From Clostridium moniliforme (GTDB lineage: Bacteria > Bacillota > Clostridia > Clostridiales > Clostridiaceae): a stretch of 64,000 bases of DNA. Numbering within the stretch: position 1 is the stretch's first letter; each line of letters opens with the position of its first letter. The notes beneath the pieces were generated by a model. It did not search any database. It was not told where the DNA came from and saw only the letters and a program-made list of their open reading frames with translations. The stretch covers positions 1 to 64,000 of the forward strand of contig NZ_JAGGJZ010000006.1 in NCBI RefSeq assembly GCF_017873235.1, given 5' to 3'. The translations under genes were made by a program, and so were the position numbers. This document shows positions 26,231 to 36,151 of the stretch, piece by piece.

Positions 26231-27241
26231 CTAATAAAAATTGGTATTTTGTCCAAGAGGAAAAATAATACTTACCCTTGTTCCTTCATTCTTTCTTGAT
26301 TGTAAATCTAAACTTAAGCCTAGCTTATCACATAATGTTTTACATAAATAAAGACCTATTCCTGTTGATTTACCAAATATTCTACCATTCTCTCCTGTAA
26401 AACCTTTTAAAAATACCTTATTAATTTCTTCTTCTATTATTCCAACTCCATTATCTTCTATAATTAAAATAATTTTATTTTTTTCTTTTTTAGTATGTAT
26501 AAAAATTCTTCCACCTTTATTTGTATATTTTAAGGAATTAATTATAATTTGATTTATTATAAATTCAACCCACTTTATATCACTAAATACATAGAGGTCA
26601 ACTTCTTTAATATCTAATAAAATTCTTTTTTCTATAAAATCTCTTGAATTTTTCTTTATAACATTATTTATAGCTTTTTTAATGGAAAATTCTTTTACTA
26701 TGTAATCTTTGTTAGCTTCATCACTTTTTGAATAATATAATACCTGCTCAACCATTTCATCTATCTTTTTAAGTTCTTTACTTATATTTTGAGTTAATTC
26801 ATTTTTATTATTATCTATAATTAACTTAGATGATGCAATTGGAGTTTTTATTTCATGAACCCACATCTCAATATATTCTCTATATTCTCTTTGTTTTTCC
26901 TTATAATGTTTAACATGTTCATGCATATCTTTGTTTGTATCTTTTAAAACATCATACATTATTTTTCCTTCTAAAAAATTAGGCTTATTAATAACTTCTG
27001 GAAGCAAAAATTTTCTATCTAATTTTTTTGTTACTTCAGTTATATCATCAAAAAATTTCTTTTCTTTGAAAAATTCAAAAATTATATAAGAAATTAAAGG
27101 TGAAAACCAAATAAAAAATAAAACAAAAATTATTCCACTTCCAAAATTAAACAAAATCATAAATAATGCAACTATACTAAATATAAAAATATTTAAAATT
27201 AAAATAAGTCCTTTGTCTTTTAAATAATCTAAAAACTTCAT
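26231..27241 (-). CDS. BceS-like sensor histidine kinase
   Basis: A 336-residue intramembrane-sensing kinase: two close N-terminal membrane helices (about 12-56) with almost no extracellular loop, then the phospho-acceptor His129 in MWVHEIKTPI, and N, G1 and G2 ATP-binding boxes (IIINSLKYT, IEDNGVGI, GKSTGIGLYLCK). This architecture is that of BceS-type kinases, which sense peptide antibiotics through their partner ABC transporter. It overlaps the response regulator by four bases (ATGA). Confidence 0.88.
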   Translation of the reverse strand: MKFLDYLKDKGLILILNIFIFSIVALFMILFNFGSGIIFVLFFIWFSPLISYIIFEFFKEKKFFDDITEVTKKLDRKFLLPEVINKPNFLEGKIMYDVLKDTNKDMHEHVKHYKEKQREYREYIEMWVHEIKTPIASSKLIIDNNKNELTQNISKELKKIDEMVEQVLYYSKSDEANKDYIVKEFSIKKAINNVIKKNSRDFIEKRILLDIKEVDLYVFSDIKWVEFIINQIIINSLKYTNKGGRIFIHTKKEKNKIILIIEDNGVGIIEEEINKVFLKGFTGENGRIFGKSTGIGLYLCKTLCDKLGLSLDLQSRKNEGTRVSIIFPLGQNTNFY

Positions 27242-27909
27242 GGCATTATATACCCTAATCCTCTTCTAGTTTCTATTACATTTTCTACTCCAATTTCTTG
27301 AAGCTTCTTTCTTATTCTAGTTATATTAACAGATAAAGTATTATCATCAACATAATAATCTGAATTCCATAAGTGCTCCATTAAATCTTCTCTACTTACA
27401 ATTTCACCTTTTCTATCCATAAGATAAGATAAAATCTTCATTTCATTTTTTGTTATTTCTATTGTATTTTCTCCTGATGTTAATGTTCCCTTTGATAAGT
27501 CAACTTCAAAATTTTTATAAGTTAACTTACTGCTTTTTTCTGATTTTCCATAAGTTCTCCTTAAAATTGCTTCAATACGGGCTAATAATATTTGAGTATT
27601 ATAAGGTTTTGTTATAAAATCATCTGCGCCTAAATTCATACTCATAATTTCATCCATATCACTATCTCTACTTGTAACAATTATTATTGGTATACTTGAT
27701 TTTTTTCTAATTTCTCTACATATATGATATCCATCAAAATATGGTAAATTTATATCTAATAATATTAAATTCGGATTAGCTTCTAATATATCACAAGTTA
27801 TATTTTCAAAATCTGTTGGAGCATAAGCATTATAACCATACTTTGAAAGTAATTTTTTTAATTCTTCTCTTATAATCTCATTATCTTCTACAATTGAAAT
27901 TTTAAACAT
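27238..27909 (-). CDS. BceR-like response regulator (OmpR family)
   Basis: A 223-residue OmpR/PhoB-family regulator. The receiver domain has Asp52 as phospho-acceptor (ILLDINLP), the conserved Thr/Ser in VTSRDSD and Lys in FITKPYN; a winged-helix DNA-binding domain lies at about 125-223 (SVNITRIRKKL). It pairs with the overlapping kinase gene and very probably activates the ABC genes upstream through the TTACA-N4-TGTAA element at 30825-30840. Confidence 0.9.
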   Translation of the reverse strand: MFKISIVEDNEIIREELKKLLSKYGYNAYAPTDFENITCDILEANPNLILLDINLPYFDGYHICREIRKKSSIPIIIVTSRDSDMDEIMSMNLGADDFITKPYNTQILLARIEAILRRTYGKSEKSSKLTYKNFEVDLSKGTLTSGENTIEITKNEMKILSYLMDRKGEIVSREDLMEHLWNSDYYVDDNTLSVNITRIRKKLQEIGVENVIETRRGLGYIMP

Positions 27910-27949
27910 AAAATCCCTCCCTTTTAGATTATTATATACTATAAAACAA

Positions 27950-27984
27950 AATAATAAGCTTAACTTTCTGTCAAGCTTATTATT
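27950..27984 (-). terminator. terminator between the Bce-like permease and its response regulator
   Basis: Perfect 12-base arms (27950-27961 and 27973-27984) followed on the minus strand by TTGTTTTA. It separates the ABC transcript from the regulator/kinase pair, suggesting independent expression of the two halves of the module. Confidence 0.75.
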
Positions 27985-27997
27985 TTTTGTAATTATT

Positions 27998-29980
27998 TTA
28001 TATTTTCTTAACTATATTCTTATAACTTATATATGTTGTAATAAAATATCCACCATATATAATAATTATTGCTCCCATAGTTATTAATGAAGATTCTACT
28101 ATACTTCCTCTTCCAAATAGTTCTATAAAATCACTAGCTACACAAATTCCAACAATTGAATGAACTATTCCCAAAACAAGTGGTAACATGAAGTATGCTA
28201 AAGTTTGAATAAATATTGATTTATTAATCATACTGTTTGGAGCACCTATTCTTCTTAATGAATTATATCTGTCTGCGCTATCACTAGCTTCTGATAGTTG
28301 TTGAAGTGCAAGTACTGCTGCACTTGATATTAAGAATATTATTCCAAGGTAAAGTACAACATAAAGTATCATTACTGTTGTTCCCTTCATTGATTCCATT
28401 ACTTCATTTTTAGTTAATAACATCAAAAATACATCTTTTGTTTTTTTAATATTATTTTCAAAGAAGTTTGTAATATAATCTTCTGATGCTTTTTTATCAT
28501 TTCCATAATTAATATTTAAAATATATTGTTCTGGAGATAATCCCTTTATTAAATCATCTGGAATAATAAACTCAAAATCTCCTGAAACCATTGATGTTTG
28601 TAATGATTTATCTATAATTTTTTCATCATAAATCTTATACTCTTTTCCATCAATTTTTATTTTTCCACTTTCTTTTATAAGTTTTTCAAGAGTTGGCTTT
28701 AATATAGACATATTACATTGAATTGCCACTTCATTGGCCTTTAAATTTAAAGGTTTTTCTCCCTTTAATTTTCTTACCTTATTGTAATCTGAAATACTTA
28801 CAGCAGATAAGTTAGAATTAAATCCTTTATCTACATTATTTCTAACTTTTGTATCTCCATATTTATATAAAGTATCTTTTGTTGTATTTTTTAATTTATA
28901 TACTGTTACATAACTTGCCTTATATCCATTAGGAAGATTAAATTTATTTTCTTTTAAAACATTCTCTAAAGTTTTACTACTTTTCTCTGCATACATTGTA
29001 ACTGTGGCATCAAAGGGTGTTGTACTATCTATATTTTGTCTTTTAAAACTTACACCAACTGAAAGTATGCTTATTGTTAAAAATAACATTAAACATATAA
29101 CTGCCATTGAAATAAAGTTTGTATTTATTTTGCTATTCATTTGTCTTAATGTAAATATATTAAGTTTTCTTAAATATATTTTTTTATTTTTTTGAATTAT
29201 TAAAATTAAAAAGCTAGTTAATCCATAGAAAAATAATATTGTTCCAACAATTCCAAGGACTATTGACATTTTAAACTTTAAGTTAATAATGTCTAAACCT
29301 GTTTTAAGTACTAAGTAATATGCATAACCTATCATTACAATAGAAAATAAAAATATAACTCCTGAAATTATAGGATTTTTTATTTTTATTTTTTCATTTT
29401 TCTTATGGGCAGTTAAAAGATCTATTAATTTATATCTTGAAATAACTATTGTATTAAATATCATTACAAGTAAAAATATTATTCCAAAATAAATTGCTGT
29501 TTTTATAACTGAATCCATTGATACTATGAACTTATATTTATCAAGGCTTACTTCAAATAATTTTGCTGTAATTAATGATAGCCCTTGAGATAAAACAATT
29601 CCTAAAATTAATCCTGCAATTAATGAAAATATACCAATAATAAGTTCTTCAAAAACTAATATTTTTGAAATTTTTCTTTTACTCATACCAAGGTACATAT
29701 AAATTCCAAGTTCTTTTTTTCTTCTTTTTATTAAGAAATTATTTGCATAAAGTATTAATCCACATAAAATGACAGAAACAAAAATAGATATTATACCCAT
29801 AATTTGTGATAGTGTTTTCATATAATCTTTTGTGCTTGCATTTATAGCTACCATTGAATTTTGATTACCAAGAGTATTAAAACTATAAAATATTGCAACT
29901 GCAAAAGTTAAAGTTAAGAAATAGATTGTATAATCCTTAAAACTCTTTCTAACATTATTTAATGCTATATTAGAATACAT
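27998..29980 (-). CDS. BceB-like ABC transporter permease
   Basis: A 660-residue FtsX-family permease with ten predicted membrane segments and one large extracellular domain (about residues 310-530) between segments 7 and 8, the hallmark of BceB-type bacitracin/lantibiotic exporters. The preferred start is the ATG at 29978-29980, with AGGAGGTGA upstream; the in-frame GTG at 29992 sits inside that ribosome site. The start lies inside the end of the ATPase gene, so the two are coupled. Confidence 0.88.
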   Translation of the reverse strand: MYSNIALNNVRKSFKDYTIYFLTLTFAVAIFYSFNTLGNQNSMVAINASTKDYMKTLSQIMGIISIFVSVILCGLILYANNFLIKRRKKELGIYMYLGMSKRKISKILVFEELIIGIFSLIAGLILGIVLSQGLSLITAKLFEVSLDKYKFIVSMDSVIKTAIYFGIIFLLVMIFNTIVISRYKLIDLLTAHKKNEKIKIKNPIISGVIFLFSIVMIGYAYYLVLKTGLDIINLKFKMSIVLGIVGTILFFYGLTSFLILIIQKNKKIYLRKLNIFTLRQMNSKINTNFISMAVICLMLFLTISILSVGVSFKRQNIDSTTPFDATVTMYAEKSSKTLENVLKENKFNLPNGYKASYVTVYKLKNTTKDTLYKYGDTKVRNNVDKGFNSNLSAVSISDYNKVRKLKGEKPLNLKANEVAIQCNMSILKPTLEKLIKESGKIKIDGKEYKIYDEKIIDKSLQTSMVSGDFEFIIPDDLIKGLSPEQYILNINYGNDKKASEDYITNFFENNIKKTKDVFLMLLTKNEVMESMKGTTVMILYVVLYLGIIFLISSAAVLALQQLSEASDSADRYNSLRRIGAPNSMINKSIFIQTLAYFMLPLVLGIVHSIVGICVASDFIELFGRGSIVESSLITMGAIIIIYGGYFITTYISYKNIVKKI

Positions 29981-30737
29981 CTTTTGTTTCACCTCCTAGA
30001 AGAGTTACAACTTCAATTATTTTATTGAAGAAATCTTTTCTAGAATCATTTCCCTTTAAAACTTCATTAAATATCCTTCCATCTTTTATAAATAAAATTC
30101 TATCTGCATAGCTAGCTGTAAATGGATCGTGAGTTACCATTAATATAGTAGCCTCTAACTCTTTATTTATTTTTTCAAAACTTTCTAAAAGTTGTCTTGC
30201 TGATTTAGAATCTAAAGCACCTGTTGGTTCATCTGCTAAAACTAAAGAAGGATTTGTAACTATAGCCCTTGCAGAGGCAACTCTTTGTTTTTGACCTCCT
30301 GATACTTGATATGGATATTTATTTAGTATTTCATAAATTCCAAGTTTTTTTGCTATTTCCTTAACTAATTTATCTACTTCCTTAGCTTTTCTATCTTGTA
30401 TTGTTAAGGCTAATGCTATATTTTCATAAACAGTTAGAGTATCTAAAAGATTATAGTCTTGAAATATAAATCCTAATTTATCTCTTCTAAACTTTTCTAA
30501 TTTCTTTCCTTTTAATTTTGTTTCGTCTTCACCTTCTAAAATAATTTGTCCTGTTGTTACATTATCTATTGTAGAAATACAATTTAAAAGAGTTGTTTTA
30601 CCACTTCCTGAAGCTCCCATTATTCCTACAAATTCTCCCTTTTTTACATCAAAGCTTATTCCATCAATAGCTTTTGTTACATTATCTTTATTTCCATAAT
30701 ATTTTTCTATATTTTTAACTTCTAAAATATTGTTCAT
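29970..30737 (-). CDS. BceA-like ABC transporter ATP-binding protein
   Basis: A 255-residue ABC ATPase of the MacB/LolD/BceA group: Walker A GASGSGKTT (about 40-48), Q-loop FIFQDYNLLD, signature VSGGQKQRVASARA, Walker B LVLADEPTGALD and H-loop VTHD. With the permease just downstream it forms a peptide-antibiotic resistance or detoxification transporter. ATG start behind TAGGAGGAA. The upstream region carries a BceR-box-like inverted repeat. Confidence 0.92.
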   Translation of the reverse strand: MNNILEVKNIEKYYGNKDNVTKAIDGISFDVKKGEFVGIMGASGSGKTTLLNCISTIDNVTTGQIILEGEDETKLKGKKLEKFRRDKLGFIFQDYNLLDTLTVYENIALALTIQDRKAKEVDKLVKEIAKKLGIYEILNKYPYQVSGGQKQRVASARAIVTNPSLVLADEPTGALDSKSARQLLESFEKINKELEATILMVTHDPFTASYADRILFIKDGRIFNEVLKGNDSRKDFFNKIIEVVTLLGGETKDVF

Positions 30738-30824
30738 TAAAATTTCCTCCTAACAATTACTTATCTTATGTGTTTATTCTACTATGTTAATTAATTTCAT
30801 CATATTGAATTACTTTTCATTAAG

Positions 30825-30840
30825 CTTACAGTTTTGTAAG
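30825..30840 (-). promoter_or_regulatory. candidate BceR-type operator upstream of the ABC genes
   Basis: The perfect inverted repeat CTTACAGTTTTGTAAG matches the TNACA-N4-TGTNA layout I recall for BceR-like regulators. A possible -10, TATGAT, follows on the minus strand at 30799-30804. The site lies about 90 bases before the ATPase start, as expected for activation by the response regulator encoded at 27238. The rest of the gap 30738-31036 is featureless and AT-rich. Confidence 0.6.
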
Positions 30841-31036
30841 AATTCTATACTAAAATAAATTTATAAGTGAACTACTATACATTACAAAAATAAGTAACTT
30901 AAAAGAGTTTTTCTACCTTATTTACCTGTATTTTATTAATATAAAACAATATTAACTAGTTAGCTAAAAATTTATATACTAAATCAACTAAAATTATTAA
31001 CAATTACTTTTTGTACTTAATATAAAAATCTAGGAT

Positions 31037-31723
31037 TTATATTAATTCCTTAGAAACTACTTCACCATCTTTTAAAAGAATAATATGAGTTCCGTAATCC
31101 GCTGACTCCTTTGAGTGAGTAACATTTACTATAGACATTCCTCTTTCCACATTTATTTTTTGAAATAATTTCATTATTTCAGTTCCTGTTTTTGAATCTA
31201 AATTTCCTATAGGCTCATCTGCCAAAATTATTTCTGGTTTATTTATTAAAGCTCTAGCTATTGCAACTCTTTGTTGCTGTCCACCTGAAAGCTCCCTTGG
31301 AGTTACTTTTCTTTTATGAGATAACTCTATTATATCTAAAATTTCATCCAAATCCTTTTTATGATCCTTTAACCTTCCACCATCTAATGCTATTGGAAGA
31401 AGAATATTATCTTCAACAGTAAGATTTTGAACTAAATTATAAAATTGAAATACAAATCCAAAATCCCGTCTTCTAAGTTTACTCATTTCTCTATCATTAA
31501 GCTTACTAAGATTTTTACCATTTAAAAGTACTTCTCCACTACTTGGAGAATCTAATCCTCCAAGTAAATATAATAATGTACTCTTCCCACATCCAGATGG
31601 GCCCATTATTGATACGAATTCACCTTTTTTTACCTCTAAATTTATATTTTTTAATATGTCAATTTTTTCATTGCCGACTTTAAAACTTTTACACAAATTT
31701 TTAGTTTCAATTATCCTCTCCAT
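31037..31723 (-). CDS. MacB-like ABC transporter ATP-binding protein
   Basis: A 228-residue ABC ATPase: Walker A GPSGCGKST, Q-loop FVFQFYNLVQ, signature LSGGQQQRVAIARA, Walker B IILADEPIGNLD, H-loop VTHS. The preferred start is the ATG at 31721-31723 with AAAGGGTGA upstream; an earlier in-frame ATG at 31744 overlaps the permease stop but lacks a clear ribosome site. With the 836-residue permease upstream it forms an FtsX/MacB-type exporter distinct from the Bce-like pair. Confidence 0.9.
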   Translation of the reverse strand: MERIIETKNLCKSFKVGNEKIDILKNINLEVKKGEFVSIMGPSGCGKSTLLYLLGGLDSPSSGEVLLNGKNLSKLNDREMSKLRRRDFGFVFQFYNLVQNLTVEDNILLPIALDGGRLKDHKKDLDEILDIIELSHKRKVTPRELSGGQQQRVAIARALINKPEIILADEPIGNLDSKTGTEIMKLFQKINVERGMSIVNVTHSKESADYGTHIILLKDGEVVSKELI

Positions 31724-31736
31724 AAACTTCACCCTT

Positions 31737-34247
31737 TTACTCATACTTTATTTCTTTAACTACTGATATTTTTGAAGCTTTAAACACTGGTGCAAGGGAT
31801 GCAAAAAGCATAAGTATAATTCCAAATAAGCATAAACCTATAAGTTCCTTATATGGAATTATTATTTTTAAATAACTATCTAAAGATAAGGTTATCTCTG
31901 GTACAAATCTACATATAGCTACCCCTATAATAACTCCAAGTATGCTACCAAAAATCCCTATTGTCATTCCTTCAATAAATATCATACCGTTTCTTTGTAA
32001 TTTACTCATTCCAACTGATGCTAATACTGCAAGTTCCTTTCTCCTTTGCATAAAACTTACCATTAAGTTGTTCATTATTCCAAGAGAACCTATTACTAGT
32101 GCCATTATTGAAAAACTTTCTAAAGAACTCATAAGTCCTCCATTATTTTTAAGTTCTGTATCTTCTAATTGTTTTTTTGTTTTTATTGCTACACCGTAAT
32201 CTTCAAGTTTTTTCTTTAATTTTTTATCTAGTGCAGATTGTGAAATTTTATTTCCTTTAACTAAAATCTCATTTGGAACCCTTCTATTAAAATCTTTCTT
32301 AAAGTTTTTTTCACTAATTAAACAATTTCTTTTATTAGCACTTATTGGAGATGCTAAAAATCCAGCTATCTTGTATTCATAACTTTTACTATCAATTATA
32401 ATATTTATTTTGTCACCACTTTTAAATTTATATTTTTTATTATATATATCAGCTAAAATGATATATTTCCCATCACTTAACTTACTCAAAATTTCCTTAT
32501 TAGAATCTGAATTACTATTAAATATTTTTTCACCACTAAAGTACTCATTATATTTTTTAGGATTAAACCCTTTAAGCACTCCTATATGAGTTTTATTACC
32601 TTTAATTTCCACATTATGTTCACTATATATCTTCTCATAGCTTTTAACTTCTTTTCCCTTTAGATCTTTTAATTCACTTAAAATATTTTCATAATTAGTT
32701 TTTGAAAGACCTGATATAGAAACCTCATAATCCTCTCCAGAATAAGAATTTGTTATTAAACTCTTTACACTATATGAGGCTACATATATAGCAGTAACTG
32801 CAGCTAAAGCAGTACATATTAAAACACCATTATTCATTAAGTTTTTTGAAGTAGCAATATTTTTTAAAGCTAAAACTCCAATATTTCCAAATAGTAATTT
32901 ATAAATACCCTGTAATACTTTTGATAAAACTTTAAATATTATAGGTATAATCATAACCATTCCAATTAATACTGAAAAAGCACAGCTGATACTTATTAAA
33001 AAACTTCCAGTATTCTCAAATTTATTTATATAAATAAATGGCCAAATTATAAGTATAAATCCAACAATCCATAATAGAGGATGTTCCTTATTACTTACTG
33101 AATACTCCCCTAATATTATTTCTTTTACAGAAAACTTTGAAACACTTAATATTGGAATAAGAGAACTTATTAAACATAATGCTAGTGATATACAGTATGA
33201 TATTATTAAATTTTTTAAGTCAAAATTTACTGTTGTATTTATTCCAAAATCCTTAAATTGATTAGCACTATCAGATAGTAAATATAATATTGGGAATCCA
33301 AGTCCTGTTCCAATTAAGCATCCAATTACTCCATATATTAAACTTTCAAGTATTATAAGAAAATCTGTTTCTAACTTAGTTGCTCCAACACTTCTAAATG
33401 TTCCTATAACTCCCATTCTTTCTATTATAGTAACCTTAAAGGATGAGTAAATTATAAATGCAGCCATTAATATTACAACTGAAAGCATTACGTAAAATGG
33501 TATTGTAAATTGTTTAACCATATTATCTAGTGAATCTTTACTTAAAGTTTCTTTTATTAAATAATCTTTTAAATTACCTTTCCTTAAGTTCTTTGCACTT
33601 TCATTTGTTTTAATTAATGCTGAAGTTAATAATTCTTTCCTATCTAACATTTTAGATAAACCACTGTTACTCATTACAATTGTAATTTCTCCTGGTTTCT
33701 CTGTAAAAAATCCTGATGGAAGGGACACCTCTTCTATTTTTAATTTTAAATTTTTTCCTTCACTTTTTACTTTAAAATCATTTCCCTTTTTTAAATTAAA
33801 ATCTTTAATAAATTTTTCTGAAATTATAACTTTATTTTTACTTATATTATCTTCATTTTTATCTTTTTCATAAAAATCAATAGGATTTATCCTTTGAAGA
33901 TTTTTTATATTATCTACTGCTAATATATTAACCTTTAATGACTTCCCCTTATCCTTAAATAAGCCAACTCCATTATATATATAAACCTTTTCATTATCTT
34001 TAAAATTTTTATTTAATTTTTTCTTATCTATAAAAGGATCATTAGAACTTTCCTTTGAAGTTATTATTATATTTGCATTCCCAAACTCTGCTTTATTTTT
34101 ATTAGTTACCATTTCCTTAAAGTTATCTGAAGTTCCAAAGGATGCAAATGTCATTGCAGTAGTTATTGCAACTGCCATTAATATTAATATACTTCTTAAT
34201 TTCTTTTCCCATATATTTTTAAATAAATATGTAAACAATATTTTCAA
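31737..34247 (-). CDS. FtsX-family ABC transporter permease (two FtsX domains)
   Basis: An 836-residue permease. An N-terminal membrane helix (about 18-36) leads to a large extracellular domain (40-250), then three membrane helices, a pair of central helices, a second extracellular domain (about 495-700) and three final helices. The two FtsX domains are visible near 260-380 and 715-830. Such MacB-like two-repeat permeases export lipoproteins or peptides or sense the envelope; the substrate is unknown. Probably co-transcribed with the ATPase. Confidence 0.85.
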   Translation of the reverse strand: MKILFTYLFKNIWEKKLRSILILMAVAITTAMTFASFGTSDNFKEMVTNKNKAEFGNANIIITSKESSNDPFIDKKKLNKNFKDNEKVYIYNGVGLFKDKGKSLKVNILAVDNIKNLQRINPIDFYEKDKNEDNISKNKVIISEKFIKDFNLKKGNDFKVKSEGKNLKLKIEEVSLPSGFFTEKPGEITIVMSNSGLSKMLDRKELLTSALIKTNESAKNLRKGNLKDYLIKETLSKDSLDNMVKQFTIPFYVMLSVVILMAAFIIYSSFKVTIIERMGVIGTFRSVGATKLETDFLIILESLIYGVIGCLIGTGLGFPILYLLSDSANQFKDFGINTTVNFDLKNLIISYCISLALCLISSLIPILSVSKFSVKEIILGEYSVSNKEHPLLWIVGFILIIWPFIYINKFENTGSFLISISCAFSVLIGMVMIIPIIFKVLSKVLQGIYKLLFGNIGVLALKNIATSKNLMNNGVLICTALAAVTAIYVASYSVKSLITNSYSGEDYEVSISGLSKTNYENILSELKDLKGKEVKSYEKIYSEHNVEIKGNKTHIGVLKGFNPKKYNEYFSGEKIFNSNSDSNKEILSKLSDGKYIILADIYNKKYKFKSGDKINIIIDSKSYEYKIAGFLASPISANKRNCLISEKNFKKDFNRRVPNEILVKGNKISQSALDKKLKKKLEDYGVAIKTKKQLEDTELKNNGGLMSSLESFSIMALVIGSLGIMNNLMVSFMQRRKELAVLASVGMSKLQRNGMIFIEGMTIGIFGSILGVIIGVAICRFVPEITLSLDSYLKIIIPYKELIGLCLFGIILMLFASLAPVFKASKISVVKEIKYE

Positions 34248-34368
34248 TACTTTCTCACCCCAGACATAAACAATCTTATTTTTTTATTTTTTACTTAATA
34301 ATATCATATAAAAAAAAGCATTTTTATTTACTTTTATAATTTATTATATTTTAACCCAATTAAAATAA

Positions 34369-34400
34369 AAGGAGCTTATCTATAATAGATATAGCTCCTT
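34369..34400 (-). terminator. intrinsic terminator after the YhcH-type gene
   Basis: Arms 34369-34382 and 34386-34400 pair over AAGGAGCT and TATCTA with one bulged base; on the minus strand the stem ends the transcript of the gene at 34431. Confidence 0.75.
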
Positions 34401-34430
34401 AATATATTTAAATAAAAACTACATTTTTAA

Positions 34431-34877
34431 TTATACTGGTATTTTTAATACTATTTTTCTTATATCTTCTTTTTCATTAACTTTTAATCCTGGCATATGA
34501 GCATCTTGTGGATAGAATAATGCAAATGTTCCTTCTTTTAATAAAACTTCACATTCTCCTTCACCTTTTAAGCTACAGAAATCTCCTTCTTCATTGTATT
34601 TTACAATTTCCATATTATTAAAATATCCATATCCTATTTTTTCTTGTCCTTTTACCATATACTGAATATCTATATATCTTTTATGTGATTCCCATTTTCC
34701 TTCTGCAATATCTTTAGTAGTATATTCTGATATTGCATAAAAAAAATCTTCTCCATCTATTTTATGTGCCCCTTTTTCATCATTTGAAAAATCATGAGTT
34801 TTTAAAAATTCACATGCCTTTTTCATAATTTCATTATTACAATACATTTCTAAATTTTCTAATCTGTCTAATATCAT
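34431..34877 (-). CDS. YhcH/YjgK/YiaL family protein
   Basis: A 148-residue cupin-like protein of the YhcH/YjgK/YiaL (EbgC-related) family, with ESHKRYIDIQYMVKGQEKIG and FALFYPQDAHMPGLK, where the His residues of the metal site lie. Members are linked to sugar catabolism, including sialic acid and 2,3-diketogulonate pathways, probably as sugar epimerases or anomerases. No sugar operon is adjacent, so the substrate is open. ATG start behind GGGGGAAG. Single-gene unit. Confidence 0.85.
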   Translation of the reverse strand: MILDRLENLEMYCNNEIMKKACEFLKTHDFSNDEKGAHKIDGEDFFYAISEYTTKDIAEGKWESHKRYIDIQYMVKGQEKIGYGYFNNMEIVKYNEEGDFCSLKGEGECEVLLKEGTFALFYPQDAHMPGLKVNEKEDIRKIVLKIPV

Positions 34878-35015
34878 TTTTCTTCCCCCGTTAAAAAAGT
34901 TATATAAAAATATACTCTATATTACATAACTTTAATTTATTGTTATTAATTACCTAATTTAATTATATTTATCTAAGAAAACATTTTCAAGTAGATTTTA
35001 TCTTTTTATTAGAAA

Positions 35016-35050
35016 AAGCAACTTAATATCCCCATTTTATTAAGCTGCTT
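35016..35050 (-). terminator. terminator of the DUF969-DUF979-pcp-cyclotransferase operon
   Basis: Arms 35016-35028 and 35038-35050 pair over 13 bases with one mismatch, just after the cyclotransferase stop codon, followed on the minus strand by TTTTTCT. Confidence 0.75.
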
Positions 35051-35061
35051 CTATTTATAAA

Positions 35062-35466
35062 TTATCTATTTAACCAATCCCCACTATTAACCAATATTAA
35101 ATTATCTCTCTCATTTCTCTTTGAAAATTTATTGTATTTATAAAAATATGCTTTTTCTTTAGTCCCATCTTCTAAAGAAACCTCTATTTCTTCCCTTATA
35201 TATTCTGAATTTTTATCTCCATAAATATAACCCTCAAGCTCATCTAATTCACTTAATGTTCTATTAAAATCTTTAAATTCCATTAATTCCCCAACAATTT
35301 CTTTATTCCCACAAACAACTGCAGGATACCCTTTATTTTCTATATGGAATAATTCTCCATTAATCTTTCCTAATTTTAACCCTTTAACCTTACCCTTTAA
35401 TAACTTATCATAGTTGAACATCCCACTTCTAAGACTTCCATACACAAATACCTTATTAACTAACAT
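35062..35466 (-). CDS. gamma-glutamylcyclotransferase family protein
   Basis: A 134-residue GGCT/YtfP-fold protein. The N-terminal [19 protein letters not shown] forms the substrate cavity of the family, and the candidate catalytic Glu is in [13 protein letters not shown]. Cyclotransferases convert gamma-glutamyl amines or peptides to 5-oxoproline. Its ATG overlaps the end of pcp by seven bases, and it sits in the same operon as a pyroglutamyl peptidase and DUF969/DUF979 membrane proteins, which supports a role in 5-oxoproline metabolism. Confidence 0.82.
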   Translation of the reverse strand: MLVNKVFVYGSLRSGMFNYDKLLKGKVKGLKLGKINGELFHIENKGYPAVVCGNKEIVGELMEFKDFNRTLSELDELEGYIYGDKNSEYIREEIEVSLEDGTKEKAYFYKYNKFSKRNERDNLILVNSGDWLNR

Positions 35467-36101
35467 ATTTCTCCACCTACTGTCTTTATATCTTCACCGT
35501 ATATAGTGCAGGCTTCTATAGCTAGTTCTATCCCCTTAACAATCTCCTCAATAGACATAAATGGTGTGTTTTTCTTATCAATTACTTGAGATGTTGCATA
35601 TGGAATGTGAATAAATCCCCCTTTAATATTTGGATACTTTTTATCAATCATATATAAAACCCCATACATTACATGATTGCATACAAAAGTTCCTGCTGTA
35701 TTTGATAATGTACTTGGAATTCCATTCTCATTTAAGTGTTTAACAATTCCTTTTACTGGTAAACTTGAAAAATAAGCTCCTTCTCCGTCTTTTCTTATAA
35801 CTTCATCCACTGGCTGATTACCTTCATTATCTTTAATTCTAAAATCATTAATATTTATTGCTACCCTTTCTGGAGTAATTTCAAATCTTCCTCCAGCTTG
35901 TCCTATTGATATTACTACATCCGGTCTATTCTCTAAAATAGCTTTTTCAATTACATTTAAGGATTTTTCATAAACAGTTGGTATTATAAGTTTTATAACT
36001 TCCGCTCCATTTATGTTTTCTGAAACTCTCATAACAGCTTCCTCAGCTGGATTTATTTTTTCTCCTCCAAAAGGATCAAAGCCTGTTAATAATACTTTCA
36101 T
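35460..36101 (-). CDS. pcp: pyrrolidone-carboxylate peptidase (pyroglutamyl peptidase I)
   Basis: A 213-residue C15 cysteine peptidase that removes N-terminal pyroglutamate from peptides in the cytoplasm. The catalytic residues are in place: Glu78 in [17 protein letters not shown], Cys141 in [13 protein letters not shown] and His165 in GGFIHIPY. The length is as expected. It lies 50 bases downstream of the DUF979 gene and overlaps the cyclotransferase gene. Confidence 0.95.
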   Translation of the reverse strand: MKVLLTGFDPFGGEKINPAEEAVMRVSENINGAEVIKLIIPTVYEKSLNVIEKAILENRPDVVISIGQAGGRFEITPERVAININDFRIKDNEGNQPVDEVIRKDGEGAYFSSLPVKGIVKHLNENGIPSTLSNTAGTFVCNHVMYGVLYMIDKKYPNIKGGFIHIPYATSQVIDKKNTPFMSIEEIVKGIELAIEACTIYGEDIKTVGGEIC

Positions 36102-36151
36102 TTGTAAATTCCTCCCTCTTTTGTTTTTGTATATTTATATTAAATAATTTA

